Shown here piece after piece: positions 6,525 to 13,319 of a stretch of 14,102 nucleotides of DNA. A program made the position numbers and the translations under genes. Every line of letters starts with the position of its first letter. Position 1 is the stretch's first letter. A model generated the notes under the pieces. The model worked only from the letters and a program-made list of their open reading frames with translations. It did no database searches and was not told where the DNA came from. This DNA is from Chthoniobacterales bacterium (GTDB lineage: Bacteria > Verrucomicrobiota > Verrucomicrobiia > Chthoniobacterales > UBA10450), in the NCBI GenBank assembly GCA_013695925.1, contig JACCZO010000483.1, positions 1 through 14,102 of the forward strand. Direction: 5' to 3'.

Positions 6525-8444
6525 ATGATGAAAAAAAAATCAAGTTCACAATCCGCCTTCTTTCAGTGGCGGATCTTAACGGGTCTGTTTTTGGCCCTGT
6601 CAGGCGTCCTCCTTACGCTGGTCGGTTTTGGCACCTTCTCCGCCCAAGCGCAGCAAAAAGGTAAAGTAGGCGTGACCTCCGCCAACCCCCTCGTTCCTGC
6701 CGCGTTTGACTGTGCTCAAATAGCCGCGCTTGGGATCGACAAGCAGGAAAACCTACGGGCTGGAGCCATCATGATCTACTGCGGCCAAGCAGTGGGGGGC
6801 TCACCGGAGGCTGATGGCGAAGCTCTCTCGTTTGCGGAAAAGATATTGGCACCCCTCTTGGGCGGCACGGACAAGAACCTGATTACCGGCACCGACTCCG
6901 GAACCCATATTACTCAGTCGGAGACGTTCGTTGCCGCTAACCCGAATAATCCCGACGAGATTGTTGTCGCCTACAACGATTCGCGGGGCGTCTTCGCCAG
7001 CCCCATCAACATCTCCGGCGCGTCGGTCTCCACCGACGGCGGCGCTACCTTCACCCGCCTCACCCGCGCCACCACCGGCCAAAGCCCCTTTGCGAATACC
7101 TTCGGAGACCCCGTGGTTCTTTATAATAGCCCAACCGGCACCTGGTTCACCGTCTGGCTCGACGCCGCATGCGGTGGTCAGGGCCTCGGCGGGTATAAGT
7201 CCACCACTCCCGCGAATCCCGATAGCTGGACCCATTACTGCATTCACACCGGCTCCGGCGACGATCGCGAGTCTGGCTGGGCCGACAACAACCCGAGCAG
7301 CCCGTTCTTTGGGCGGATGTACGTTTCCTGGAACAACTTCTCTGATGGAGGGAGCCTCAGAGTCCGCTACTCCACCGACAACGGTCTCACTTGGCCCAAC
7401 GAGCGACAACTGGCCCCCGCCGCCCCATTCACCCGCAATGTGCAGATTACCGGTGATGCGAACGGCACCGTCTATGTCGCTGCGATGAACGAAATGAACG
7501 GGGGTCTTACCAACCGCGCCAACAAGTTCTACAGGTCCACTGATGGCGGCAACAGTTGGACCCTAACCAACACCGGACCGACTTTCACGGCCCCGGGTGT
7601 CACGACATGCCCGAACAGCTATTTCGCCTGCATGTTTACCTCGACTCAGGGGGGCTACTGGCGGCACATGGGCTGGGGTCAGCCTGCGGTGTTGAACGGC
7701 GTGGTTTCCTACGTCTATGCCTCCCGCAACACCTCCAACGGCGATGGCGGCAACGTCTTCTACATCCGCTCCAGCGATAGTGGCGTCACCTTTGGCGCGC
7801 CCTTCCAATTGAACACCGATGCCACTACCCGGCCCCAGTGGCAGCCCAACCTCTCGGTCGCCGCAGATGGCAGCCTCCTCGCAGTTTGGTACGACGCGCG
7901 CGAGAGCACCACCTGCACCAAGGGTAATACCGGCGTTCCATGCTACAGAATGTGGGCGCGCAAGTCCCTCGACAACGGCGCCACCTGGCTGCCAGATGAA
8001 CCGTTCTCGGACGTAGTCACCCCTCTCCCCGGCCAACCTGACGCAGGCATCATAACGGAATATGCTGGCGACTACGACTACAGTGCCTCAGTGCTCAACC
8101 AGCACCTCCATCCGTGGACCGACGGTCGGGTAGCGGTCAACGGCGCTTCCCAGCAGGATGCCTTCTTCGATCAGGAGGCTGGCGGCGGCGGCGGTGGCGA
8201 TGAGATCACGCTGACCGCGGAAGCCCGTTCGCGGGGAAATAAGGCGCGAGTTACGCTCACCTGGGAACCGGCCGACGGCGGCGACATAGAAGTTCTGCGG
8301 GACGGCTCCGTCATTGAGACGACACCAGACGATGGAAGCACTCAGGACAGACATCGGAACGCGAGCGGGTCGACTTTCACCTACCAAGTGTGTGAGACGG
8401 ACTCGAGCGATTGCTCGAACGAGGTCGAAGTCATGATCCCGTAG
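6525..8444 (+). CDS. Exported Asp-box (BNR/sialidase-type) beta-propeller protein with FN3-like tail
   Basis: 639 aa. The N-terminus is a good signal peptide: MMKKK, hydrophobic core about 17-38, and cleavage likely after A40-Q-A42. Five Asp-box repeats of the S-x-D-x-G-x-T/S-W/F type are visible at residues 169-176, 283-290, 338-345, 416-423 and 481-488, marking a propeller like those of sialidases and BNR proteins. Asp-boxes are structural, so they do not prove sialidase activity, and I see no arginine triad that could be assigned. A GGGGGG linker (553-558) joins the tail domain, about residues 559-639, which is homologous to the tails of the two other large exported proteins and keeps the QVCETDSSDC cysteine pair. 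Two adjacent ATG codons (6525, 6528) are possible starts. The body is unrelated to its neighbours, so only tail, operator and 3' hairpins are shared. Confidence 0.9.
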   Translation: MMKKKSSSQSAFFQWRILTGLFLALSGVLLTLVGFGTFSAQAQQKGKVGVTSANPLVPAAFDCAQIAALGIDKQENLRAGAIMIYCGQAVGGSPEADGEALSFAEKILAPLLGGTDKNLITGTDSGTHITQSETFVAANPNNPDEIVVAYNDSRGVFASPINISGASVSTDGGATFTRLTRATTGQSPFANTFGDPVVLYNSPTGTWFTVWLDAACGGQGLGGYKSTTPANPDSWTHYCIHTGSGDDRESGWADNNPSSPFFGRMYVSWNNFSDGGSLRVRYSTDNGLTWPNERQLAPAAPFTRNVQITGDANGTVYVAAMNEMNGGLTNRANKFYRSTDGGNSWTLTNTGPTFTAPGVTTCPNSYFACMFTSTQGGYWRHMGWGQPAVLNGVVSYVYASRNTSNGDGGNVFYIRSSDSGVTFGAPFQLNTDATTRPQWQPNLSVAADGSLLAVWYDARESTTCTKGNTGVPCYRMWARKSLDNGATWLPDEPFSDVVTPLPGQPDAGIITEYAGDYDYSASVLNQHLHPWTDGRVAVNGASQQDAFFDQEAGGGGGGDEITLTAEARSRGNKARVTLTWEPADGGDIEVLRDGSVIETTPDDGSTQDRHRNASGSTFTYQVCETDSSDCSNEVEVMIP

Positions 8445-8470
8445 GGACTGACTCGTAATAACTAGCTCTG

Positions 8471-8493
8471 GGGAGTCGTCCTAACCGACTCCC
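8471..8493 (+). other. First 3' hairpin after the propeller protein
   Basis: GGGAGTCG (8471-8478) pairs perfectly with CGACTCCC (8486-8493) around TCCTAAC. The same stem sequence follows secreted protein 1, with one change in the loop. Confidence 0.7.
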
Positions 8494-8504
8494 GAAAGCT
8501 TGCG

Positions 8505-8535
8505 AAGGGCATCCGGCGAACGCTGGATGCCCTTT
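8505..8535 (+). terminator. Probable terminator after the propeller protein
   Basis: AAGGGCATCC (8505-8514) pairs perfectly with GGATGCCCTT (8525-8534), and the loop can form further GC pairs. The T tract (TTTCTGCTT) is short and broken, so termination may be less efficient than after secreted protein 1. Confidence 0.7.
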
Positions 8536-8641
8536 CTGCTTGCCTAACGGAGTATCGGTCAGCAGGATCAGTGCTTAAACTCCCAGGACGAGGCCGGCCG
8601 CGCGCAGAACTCTAAAACTTATCCGAGCATCGTGGAAAGAC

Positions 8642-8657
8642 ATGACCGAAATGTAAT
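8642..8657. promoter_or_regulatory. Palindromic operator candidate before secreted protein 3
   Basis: ATGACC-GAAA-TGTAAT is an imperfect copy of the site at 3559-3574: ACC and GTAAT with the same 4-bp spacing are kept. It ends 117 bp before the ATG at 8775, a position similar to the other two sites. Confidence 0.5.
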
Positions 8658-8774
8658 GATAAAGGGCGTGACACGCAGTTGGGGCGCTTGATAGCCTTCA
8701 AAAATATTAACTTCGCGAGACGCGTCTTTCAGCGCGTCGAATTTACTCACTCAAATAAGGAAAAAATATCAAAT

Positions 8775-10742
8775 ATGAAGAAGTCGGCCAATCGCTTTAG
8801 ATTCGTTATTCGTCACGCGCTCGTCGCGCTTTTGTGTTTCGTCGGTCTGCTCTTGGCGCTCGTTGCAATTCGCAACGCAGCGGCTCAGGGTCAATCGCCA
8901 GGGACCCCTGTCGTCCAAAGCATTTATCGTGGCTTAGCACCAGTGGTTAAATTCGATATATCTCCGCCGCTACGCGATATGCCAATGGTCGTGGGACCCG
9001 GCCAACTCCGAGAAAATGAGGATCGTGACATCCTCCCATGGAAGACCCGCTTCGCTCCGGAGATCGACCCGGTTGTGCAAGGGGTCATGGGCGGGAAAGA
9101 TATGTCGGGTGGCGCCGAGATTCCCGCGCCGATCATTACCTTTAACGCCCAGGGGAATCCCGCCGGCGTCGTGCCTCCCGACCCAAATGGCACCGTAGGC
9201 CCCAATCACGTCGTCACAATGGTCAACCTGACCTTCCAAATCTTCGATAAGAATGGGAATTCGCTTCTTGGTCCGACGAACAACAACACGCTCTGGTCCG
9301 GCTTCGGCGGTGACTGTCAGACCGATAACTCCGGCGATCCAGTCGTTCTCTACGATAAGGCTGCTGATCGCTGGCTGTTTTCCCAGTTTACTGCGAGTGG
9401 TCCGACGTACTTCGAGTGCGTGGCAATCTCCACCACCAACGATCCGACCGGGTCCTTTTTCCGTTATTCTATCGCGACCGGGAACAATTTTCCGGATTAT
9501 CCCAAAGCCGGAGTGTGGCCGGATGCCTACTATTTCAGCACGCGCGAATTTACCAACGGTACGGTGTTCGCGGGCGTCGGCGCCTATGCGCTCAATCGTG
9601 CTCAGGCGCTGGCTGGTAATCCCAACCCGCAGATAATCTCGTTCCTTACCCCGCCTGTGGGCCTGGGAGCGAATGTTGGAGATGGATTGCTGCCCTCCGA
9701 TTGGGATGGCCCGACGGCTCCGCCGGTCGGCAGTCCGAACTTCTTCCTCGGGTCGCAGGATAACAACGGGCCCTACGGTGCGCCTTTCGACGCCTTGAAC
9801 TTATACAGGTTCCACGCGGACTTTACGAATCCGCCAAACTCAACCTTTACCCTGGCTGCGACGATCCCGACCGCGCCATTCAACTCGATCCTCGGCCTTT
9901 GCGGCGGGACCCGTGCCTGTATTCCTCAACCGGCAACGGCCGTCAAGATCGATCATCTGGGATACCGACAACGCCCGTTATTCCGGCTTGCTTATCGTAA
10001 CTTCGGCGATCACGAAGCGATGGTTACCAACCAGTCCGTCTCGGCCGGCAACGGTCCAAATGGCGAAGTCTCCGGGATCCGCTGGTGGGAAATCCGCAAT
10101 CCCAACGGCGCGCCGGTAATTTTCCAGGAGGGCACCTATGCGCCCGGTCTCACAGACGGGATTCATCGCTGGATGGGGAGCATCGCGATGGACAACCAGG
10201 GAAACATCGCCATGGGTTACAGCGCCGCCAACGGCGCCAACCCTGCAGTGTTTCCGAGCGTGTCTTACACGGGTCGATTAGCCGGCGATCCGCTCGGCAC
10301 CCTGCCGCAGGGCGAAGGAACCATTATTGCGGGAACCGGCTCACAAACCAGCAGCTTCAATCGCTGGGGTGACTATACGTCACTCAGCATCGATCCGACA
10401 GACGATCAGACCTTCTGGCATGTCAACGAATGGGTCCCGACGACAAGTGTGAGCGGCTGGGTCATTCGGGTTGGCAGCTTCAAAATCGCCACTGGCGCCC
10501 AAACCATCACGCTGACGGCGCGACAGCGTGTGAAAAATGGTAAGAACCAAGTCCAGCTAACCTGGGCTCCGGCCGACGGCGGCAGCGTCAACGTCCTGCG
10601 GAACAGCGTTGTCATTCAGACGACCGCAGACGATGGGAAAACCAATGACAGCCTTGGAACCATGACTGGGACATTCACCTACCAGGTGTGTGAGACGGAC
10701 TCTGGCGACTGCTCGAACGAAGCCCAGGTCACCTTCCCGTAG
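8775..10742 (+). CDS. Exported beta-rich protein 3 with C-terminal FN3-like domain
   Basis: 655 aa from ATG 8775, where MKKSANRFRFVIRHALVALL starts a typical signal peptide with likely cleavage at NAAA-QGQ (about residue 38). The frame is open upstream to a TTG at 8679, but those 32 residues would precede the signal and are rejected. The body is a paralogue of that in secreted protein 1 (3660-5591). It shares PPDPNGTVGPNHVV, WSGFGGDC, GDPVVLYD, RWLFSQF, ECVAISTTNDPTG, DYPKAGVWPDAYY, FRLAYRNFG, IRWWEIRNP and RWGDYTSLSIDPTDD in the same order. The last 79 residues are the shared tail with QVCETDSGDC, nearly identical at DNA level to that of secreted protein 1. No active-site motif is recognised; a secreted or surface propeller-like binding protein is plausible. 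It is convergent with the oxidoreductase gene on the minus strand. Confidence 0.88.
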   Translation: MKKSANRFRFVIRHALVALLCFVGLLLALVAIRNAAAQGQSPGTPVVQSIYRGLAPVVKFDISPPLRDMPMVVGPGQLRENEDRDILPWKTRFAPEIDPVVQGVMGGKDMSGGAEIPAPIITFNAQGNPAGVVPPDPNGTVGPNHVVTMVNLTFQIFDKNGNSLLGPTNNNTLWSGFGGDCQTDNSGDPVVLYDKAADRWLFSQFTASGPTYFECVAISTTNDPTGSFFRYSIATGNNFPDYPKAGVWPDAYYFSTREFTNGTVFAGVGAYALNRAQALAGNPNPQIISFLTPPVGLGANVGDGLLPSDWDGPTAPPVGSPNFFLGSQDNNGPYGAPFDALNLYRFHADFTNPPNSTFTLAATIPTAPFNSILGLCGGTRACIPQPATAVKIDHLGYRQRPLFRLAYRNFGDHEAMVTNQSVSAGNGPNGEVSGIRWWEIRNPNGAPVIFQEGTYAPGLTDGIHRWMGSIAMDNQGNIAMGYSAANGANPAVFPSVSYTGRLAGDPLGTLPQGEGTIIAGTGSQTSSFNRWGDYTSLSIDPTDDQTFWHVNEWVPTTSVSGWVIRVGSFKIATGAQTITLTARQRVKNGKNQVQLTWAPADGGSVNVLRNSVVIQTTADDGKTNDSLGTMTGTFTYQVCETDSGDCSNEAQVTFP

Positions 10743-10762
10743 AGGGACTCGTTAGTCTGCCG

Positions 10763-10788
10763 CCTGGAATCGCTTCACCGACTCCAGG
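10763..10788 (+). other. First 3' hairpin after secreted protein 3
   Basis: CCTGGAATCG (10763-10772) pairs with CGACTCCAGG (10779-10788) with one A-C mismatch and loop CTTCAC. It occupies the same place as the GGGAGTCG hairpins after the two other large secreted proteins and keeps the CGACTCC right arm. Confidence 0.65.
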
Positions 10789-10810
10789 GTGGCGGGTGAG
10801 AGATTTCCCC

Positions 10811-10850
10811 AAGGGCATCCAGTGAATTCACTGGATGCCCTTTTCTTTGT
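10811..10850 (+). terminator. Intrinsic terminator after secreted protein 3
   Basis: A perfect 32-bp palindrome (10811-10842): AAGGGCATCCAGTG pairs with its complement around AATT, followed by the T-rich TTCTTTGT. It lies between convergent genes. The opposite strand lacks a T tract after the stem, so it would act mainly on plus-strand transcripts. Confidence 0.87.
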
Positions 10851-10887
10851 CGGACCGGCGCGGCGGAGACACATTCGTCTCTGGAAT

Positions 10888-12306
10888 CTACTCGTCGGCC
10901 CGGGCGAATGGATGACCGCCCAGCTTCCGGCAGAGCGTGTCGCCGATCTCGGCCACGATCTCAATCTTCGTCGGGTGATAGAATTCCGCGTCTTCCAGTT
11001 GATGCACAGTGTGCTCGTGATCGATCGCGTAAGCGGGGAGGTGGATCAGGTTCGCTGCGTCATCGCAAAGTAACCCGGCACTGATCAGCCGGCCCGTTTT
11101 CGCCTCGGCCCAGAATTCACCGAAACCGGAATCATCACCGGCCAGGTGAAGCTTGCCAATGTCTTGGCTCTCGATACTGGCACTCACCAGTTCGTGCCCG
11201 TCCTTCTCCGCCTCGAGCGGAGTGCAGCCGGCAAAGGCGAACTCCGGATCCGAAAAAATGATTTGAATGTTTGAACGCTTGGTCCATTTCCGGTCGCCCT
11301 CGCTGCAGGCGTTCTCGGCCGCGATCCCTGCTTCAATGTGCGCATGATGCACGACCATACGCAGACCCGCCACGTCGCCCGCCGCGAAGAGGTGTTTCTT
11401 GCCCTTCACCCGCATGTCTTCTCCTATCTCGAGCCGGCCGCGGGCATTGAGATCTATCCCGGCGGCCTTTAACCCGAGGTGATCGACCGCGGGCCGGCGC
11501 CCGGTCGCGAGCAGGATTTTCTCGGCCACGATCGGCTCGAGCATTTCCGCGCCTTCCGTCTCGATCACGAATTCACCGGATAGATTTCTTGTGATCCGGG
11601 CGACGTCGCGATCAGTCAGAACGGTTATGCCTTCGTCCTCATAAATGGTTCGGATCCGTTCGCCGAACTGCGGTGGATACTCCGCGAGAATTCCCGACCG
11701 GGAGAGCAACGTCACCGCCGCTCCCAGCCGCGCATAGCGCAGCGAAAACTCGAGCCCCACCGCCCCGACTCCGACGACTGCGAGCGATTTCGGAATTTCG
11801 GTGTTCCGCAAAATCTCATCGCTCGTCCAAACCCCGTCCCAAGCCGGATCGAGTCCCTCAATTTTCGGGAACACCGTCACCGAGCCGGTGGCGACGATGG
11901 CAGCGTCGAAGGTGTGGCGTTCACCCTCGCTCACTAGTTCGCGGTCATTCACGAAGCAGGCGTTCGACCGAATGACCTTGAAGGTATCGCACGCCAGGTC
12001 GCGGATTTCCTTCTGCCGGTAGGCACGAAAGGCTGCGATCTCGTTGTCCTTCCAGCGCACGATCTGGGCGAGATACTCGTTAGGCCGTTTCGGTTTCACC
12101 TCCAGCCAGTCCTGCTGTCTTGCGCGATGCATCGCGTCGATCGGCTGGAAAAGCGCCTTCGAGGGCATGCAGCCGGCATTGATGCAGAGCGAGGCGTGGT
12201 CTGCGTTGTCGCCCATGAAAAACAACACCCGCGCCCCCTGCTTACCCGCGAGACGCGCCGCCGTAAAGCCGGCTGAGCCACCGCCGATGACCGCGATCGT
12301 CTTCAT
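10888..12306 (-). CDS. Class-I pyridine nucleotide-disulfide oxidoreductase (dihydrolipoamide dehydrogenase-like)
   Basis: 472-aa flavoprotein of the Lpd/glutathione-reductase/mercuric-reductase family. In order: the FAD Rossmann motif GGGSAG (8-13), the redox-active disulfide C41-I-N-A-G-C46 followed by MPSK, VATG near 138-141, the NAD(P) motif GVGAVG (179-184), a second FAD segment HLFAAGDVAG, and the dimerisation domain with the catalytic pair H444-P-T-x-x-E449. The length is normal. Two features are unusual: the residues before the first cysteine are ASL instead of the usual GGT, and no acidic residue stands at the usual end of beta-2 (VLFFMGD). The substrate is therefore open; lipoamide dehydrogenase is the default name, but no other 2-oxoacid dehydrogenase subunits are near. 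It starts 14 nt after the cydB stop, so it is probably the last gene of the cydAB operon and may serve redox balance there (inference). Confidence 0.9.
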   Translation of the reverse strand: MKTIAVIGGGSAGFTAARLAGKQGARVLFFMGDNADHASLCINAGCMPSKALFQPIDAMHRARQQDWLEVKPKRPNEYLAQIVRWKDNEIAAFRAYRQKEIRDLACDTFKVIRSNACFVNDRELVSEGERHTFDAAIVATGSVTVFPKIEGLDPAWDGVWTSDEILRNTEIPKSLAVVGVGAVGLEFSLRYARLGAAVTLLSRSGILAEYPPQFGERIRTIYEDEGITVLTDRDVARITRNLSGEFVIETEGAEMLEPIVAEKILLATGRRPAVDHLGLKAAGIDLNARGRLEIGEDMRVKGKKHLFAAGDVAGLRMVVHHAHIEAGIAAENACSEGDRKWTKRSNIQIIFSDPEFAFAGCTPLEAEKDGHELVSASIESQDIGKLHLAGDDSGFGEFWAEAKTGRLISAGLLCDDAANLIHLPAYAIDHEHTVHQLEDAEFYHPTKIEIVAEIGDTLCRKLGGHPFARADE

Positions 12307-12320
12307 TTATGGAACCACGT

Positions 12321-13319
12321 TCAACGGTTTTCCGGCCCTTTGAAAATGCGAAGGAGGAAAAAAAGCGAGGGCAGAAGCAGGACCGCCCCTACGCAAAGTG
12401 CGATCATCAGGAGTCGCAGAGTCGCCTCCGGCGCCGCACTGTTTTGCAGGGTCACATCCGGCGCGATGAGATGCGGATATTGCGCCAGGCTCCAGCCGCC
12501 GAGGATAAAAGTTACGGCCGCGATCGCCGCCACCCGCGCCCAGCGAAAACGGCGTTGCCAGAGAAAAGCAAGCGCGCCCAGGCCGAAGCAAATCGTCCCG
12601 CCTAACAAATAAGGCGCCCACCAGCGGGTCAGCCCCTCGTACATGATCGGCGCGCCTTGCTTCGAGGTGAAGAAAACGAAAGCCGCAATCGGCCCGAGCA
12701 AGCATCCGGTCCAGAGCGCGCGTTGCCGGAAATCATTCTGCAGATCTTCTTCCCCCTCGGTGTCGACCGTGAGATAGGTCGCGGCGAGAAAGGCAAAAAG
12801 GCCGAGGGCGAAGACGCCGCAGGCCCAGGCAAACGGACTCAGCCAGCCCGCCAGATAGCCGCTCGTTAGGCCGCTTTTCGCGACGCGGATCTGTCCCGTG
12901 GCCAGGGCTCCCAGCGTCATGCCCTGAAGGAGCGGGGTGAAGAAACTGGCCGCCCCAAAAAGCCGGCTCCAGCGATGCTGCACGGTCTCGGAGGGACGGT
13001 CGTATTTCCGAAAAATAAAAGCGGAGCCGCGCAGCACGATCCCGATCAGCATCAGCGTCAGCGGGATATTGAGCGCGGTCATGAGCACCGCAAAGCCGCG
13101 CGGAAACCCGGTGAAAAGGAGCACGATGACGAGGATGAGCCAGACATGGTTCGCTTCCCAGATCGGCCCGATCGCTTTCGCGATCGCCTGCCGCTGACGA
13201 GCGGCGTGCGGACCGCGCCCTAACAAATCCCAAAAGCCGCCGCCGAAATCCGCCCCGCCCATGAGCGCGTAAAGGATCAGCGCCGCGACCATGAACGCGG
13301 CCACGACGTCTTCAGACAT
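12321..13319 (-). CDS. cydB: Cytochrome bd-type quinol oxidase subunit II
   Basis: 332-aa polytopic membrane protein, the second subunit of the bd-type terminal oxidase that reduces O2 to water with quinol electrons. About eight to nine hydrophobic helices are visible. Family signatures are the N-terminal GGADFGGGFWDLLGRG (about 21-36), GPIWEANHVWLILVIVLLFTGFP (about 51-73) and the RGSAFIFRKY segment. The length is slightly short of E. coli CydB (about 379 aa), as in the cyanide-insensitive/CioB-like group. Its ATG lies inside the end of cydA (8-nt overlap, ATGTCTGA), indicating translational coupling, and the flavoprotein gene follows 14 nt after its stop. No room is left between them for a CydX-type small subunit. 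Confidence 0.96.
   Translation of the reverse strand: MSEDVVAAFMVAALILYALMGGADFGGGFWDLLGRGPHAARQRQAIAKAIGPIWEANHVWLILVIVLLFTGFPRGFAVLMTALNIPLTLMLIGIVLRGSAFIFRKYDRPSETVQHRWSRLFGAASFFTPLLQGMTLGALATGQIRVAKSGLTSGYLAGWLSPFAWACGVFALGLFAFLAATYLTVDTEGEEDLQNDFRQRALWTGCLLGPIAAFVFFTSKQGAPIMYEGLTRWWAPYLLGGTICFGLGALAFLWQRRFRWARVAAIAAVTFILGGWSLAQYPHLIAPDVTLQNSAAPEATLRLLMIALCVGAVLLLPSLFFLLRIFKGPENR

Larger units (their letters stand above)
8445..8774. other. Intergenic region between the propeller protein and secreted protein 3
   Basis: 330 bp without a gene. It contains the two 3' hairpins (8471-8493 and 8505-8534), a GCCTAACG octamer (8542-8549), the palindromic site (8642-8657), an AT-rich leader, and AAGGA at 8757-8761, a weakly placed Shine-Dalgarno 13 nt before the ATG at 8775. 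TTGATA at about 8688-8693 is a possible -35. Confidence 0.6.

Noticed and set aside
6801..7488. Open frames of about 185-202 codons on both strands inside the propeller gene
   Set aside because: The Asp-box repeats are all in the 6525-8444 frame; the other frames give low-complexity A/P/S or G/V-rich products.
6525..8444. Calling the Asp-box protein an active sialidase
   Set aside because: Asp-boxes occur in many propellers with other roles and I could not assign the catalytic arginine triad, Tyr/Glu pair or acid.
8679..8774. Extended TTG start for secreted protein 3
   Set aside because: It would place 32 residues before an obvious signal peptide that begins at ATG 8775, which has an AAGGA upstream.
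12307..12320. CydX-type small subunit gene after cydB
   Set aside because: Only 14 nt separate the cydB stop from the flavoprotein start.
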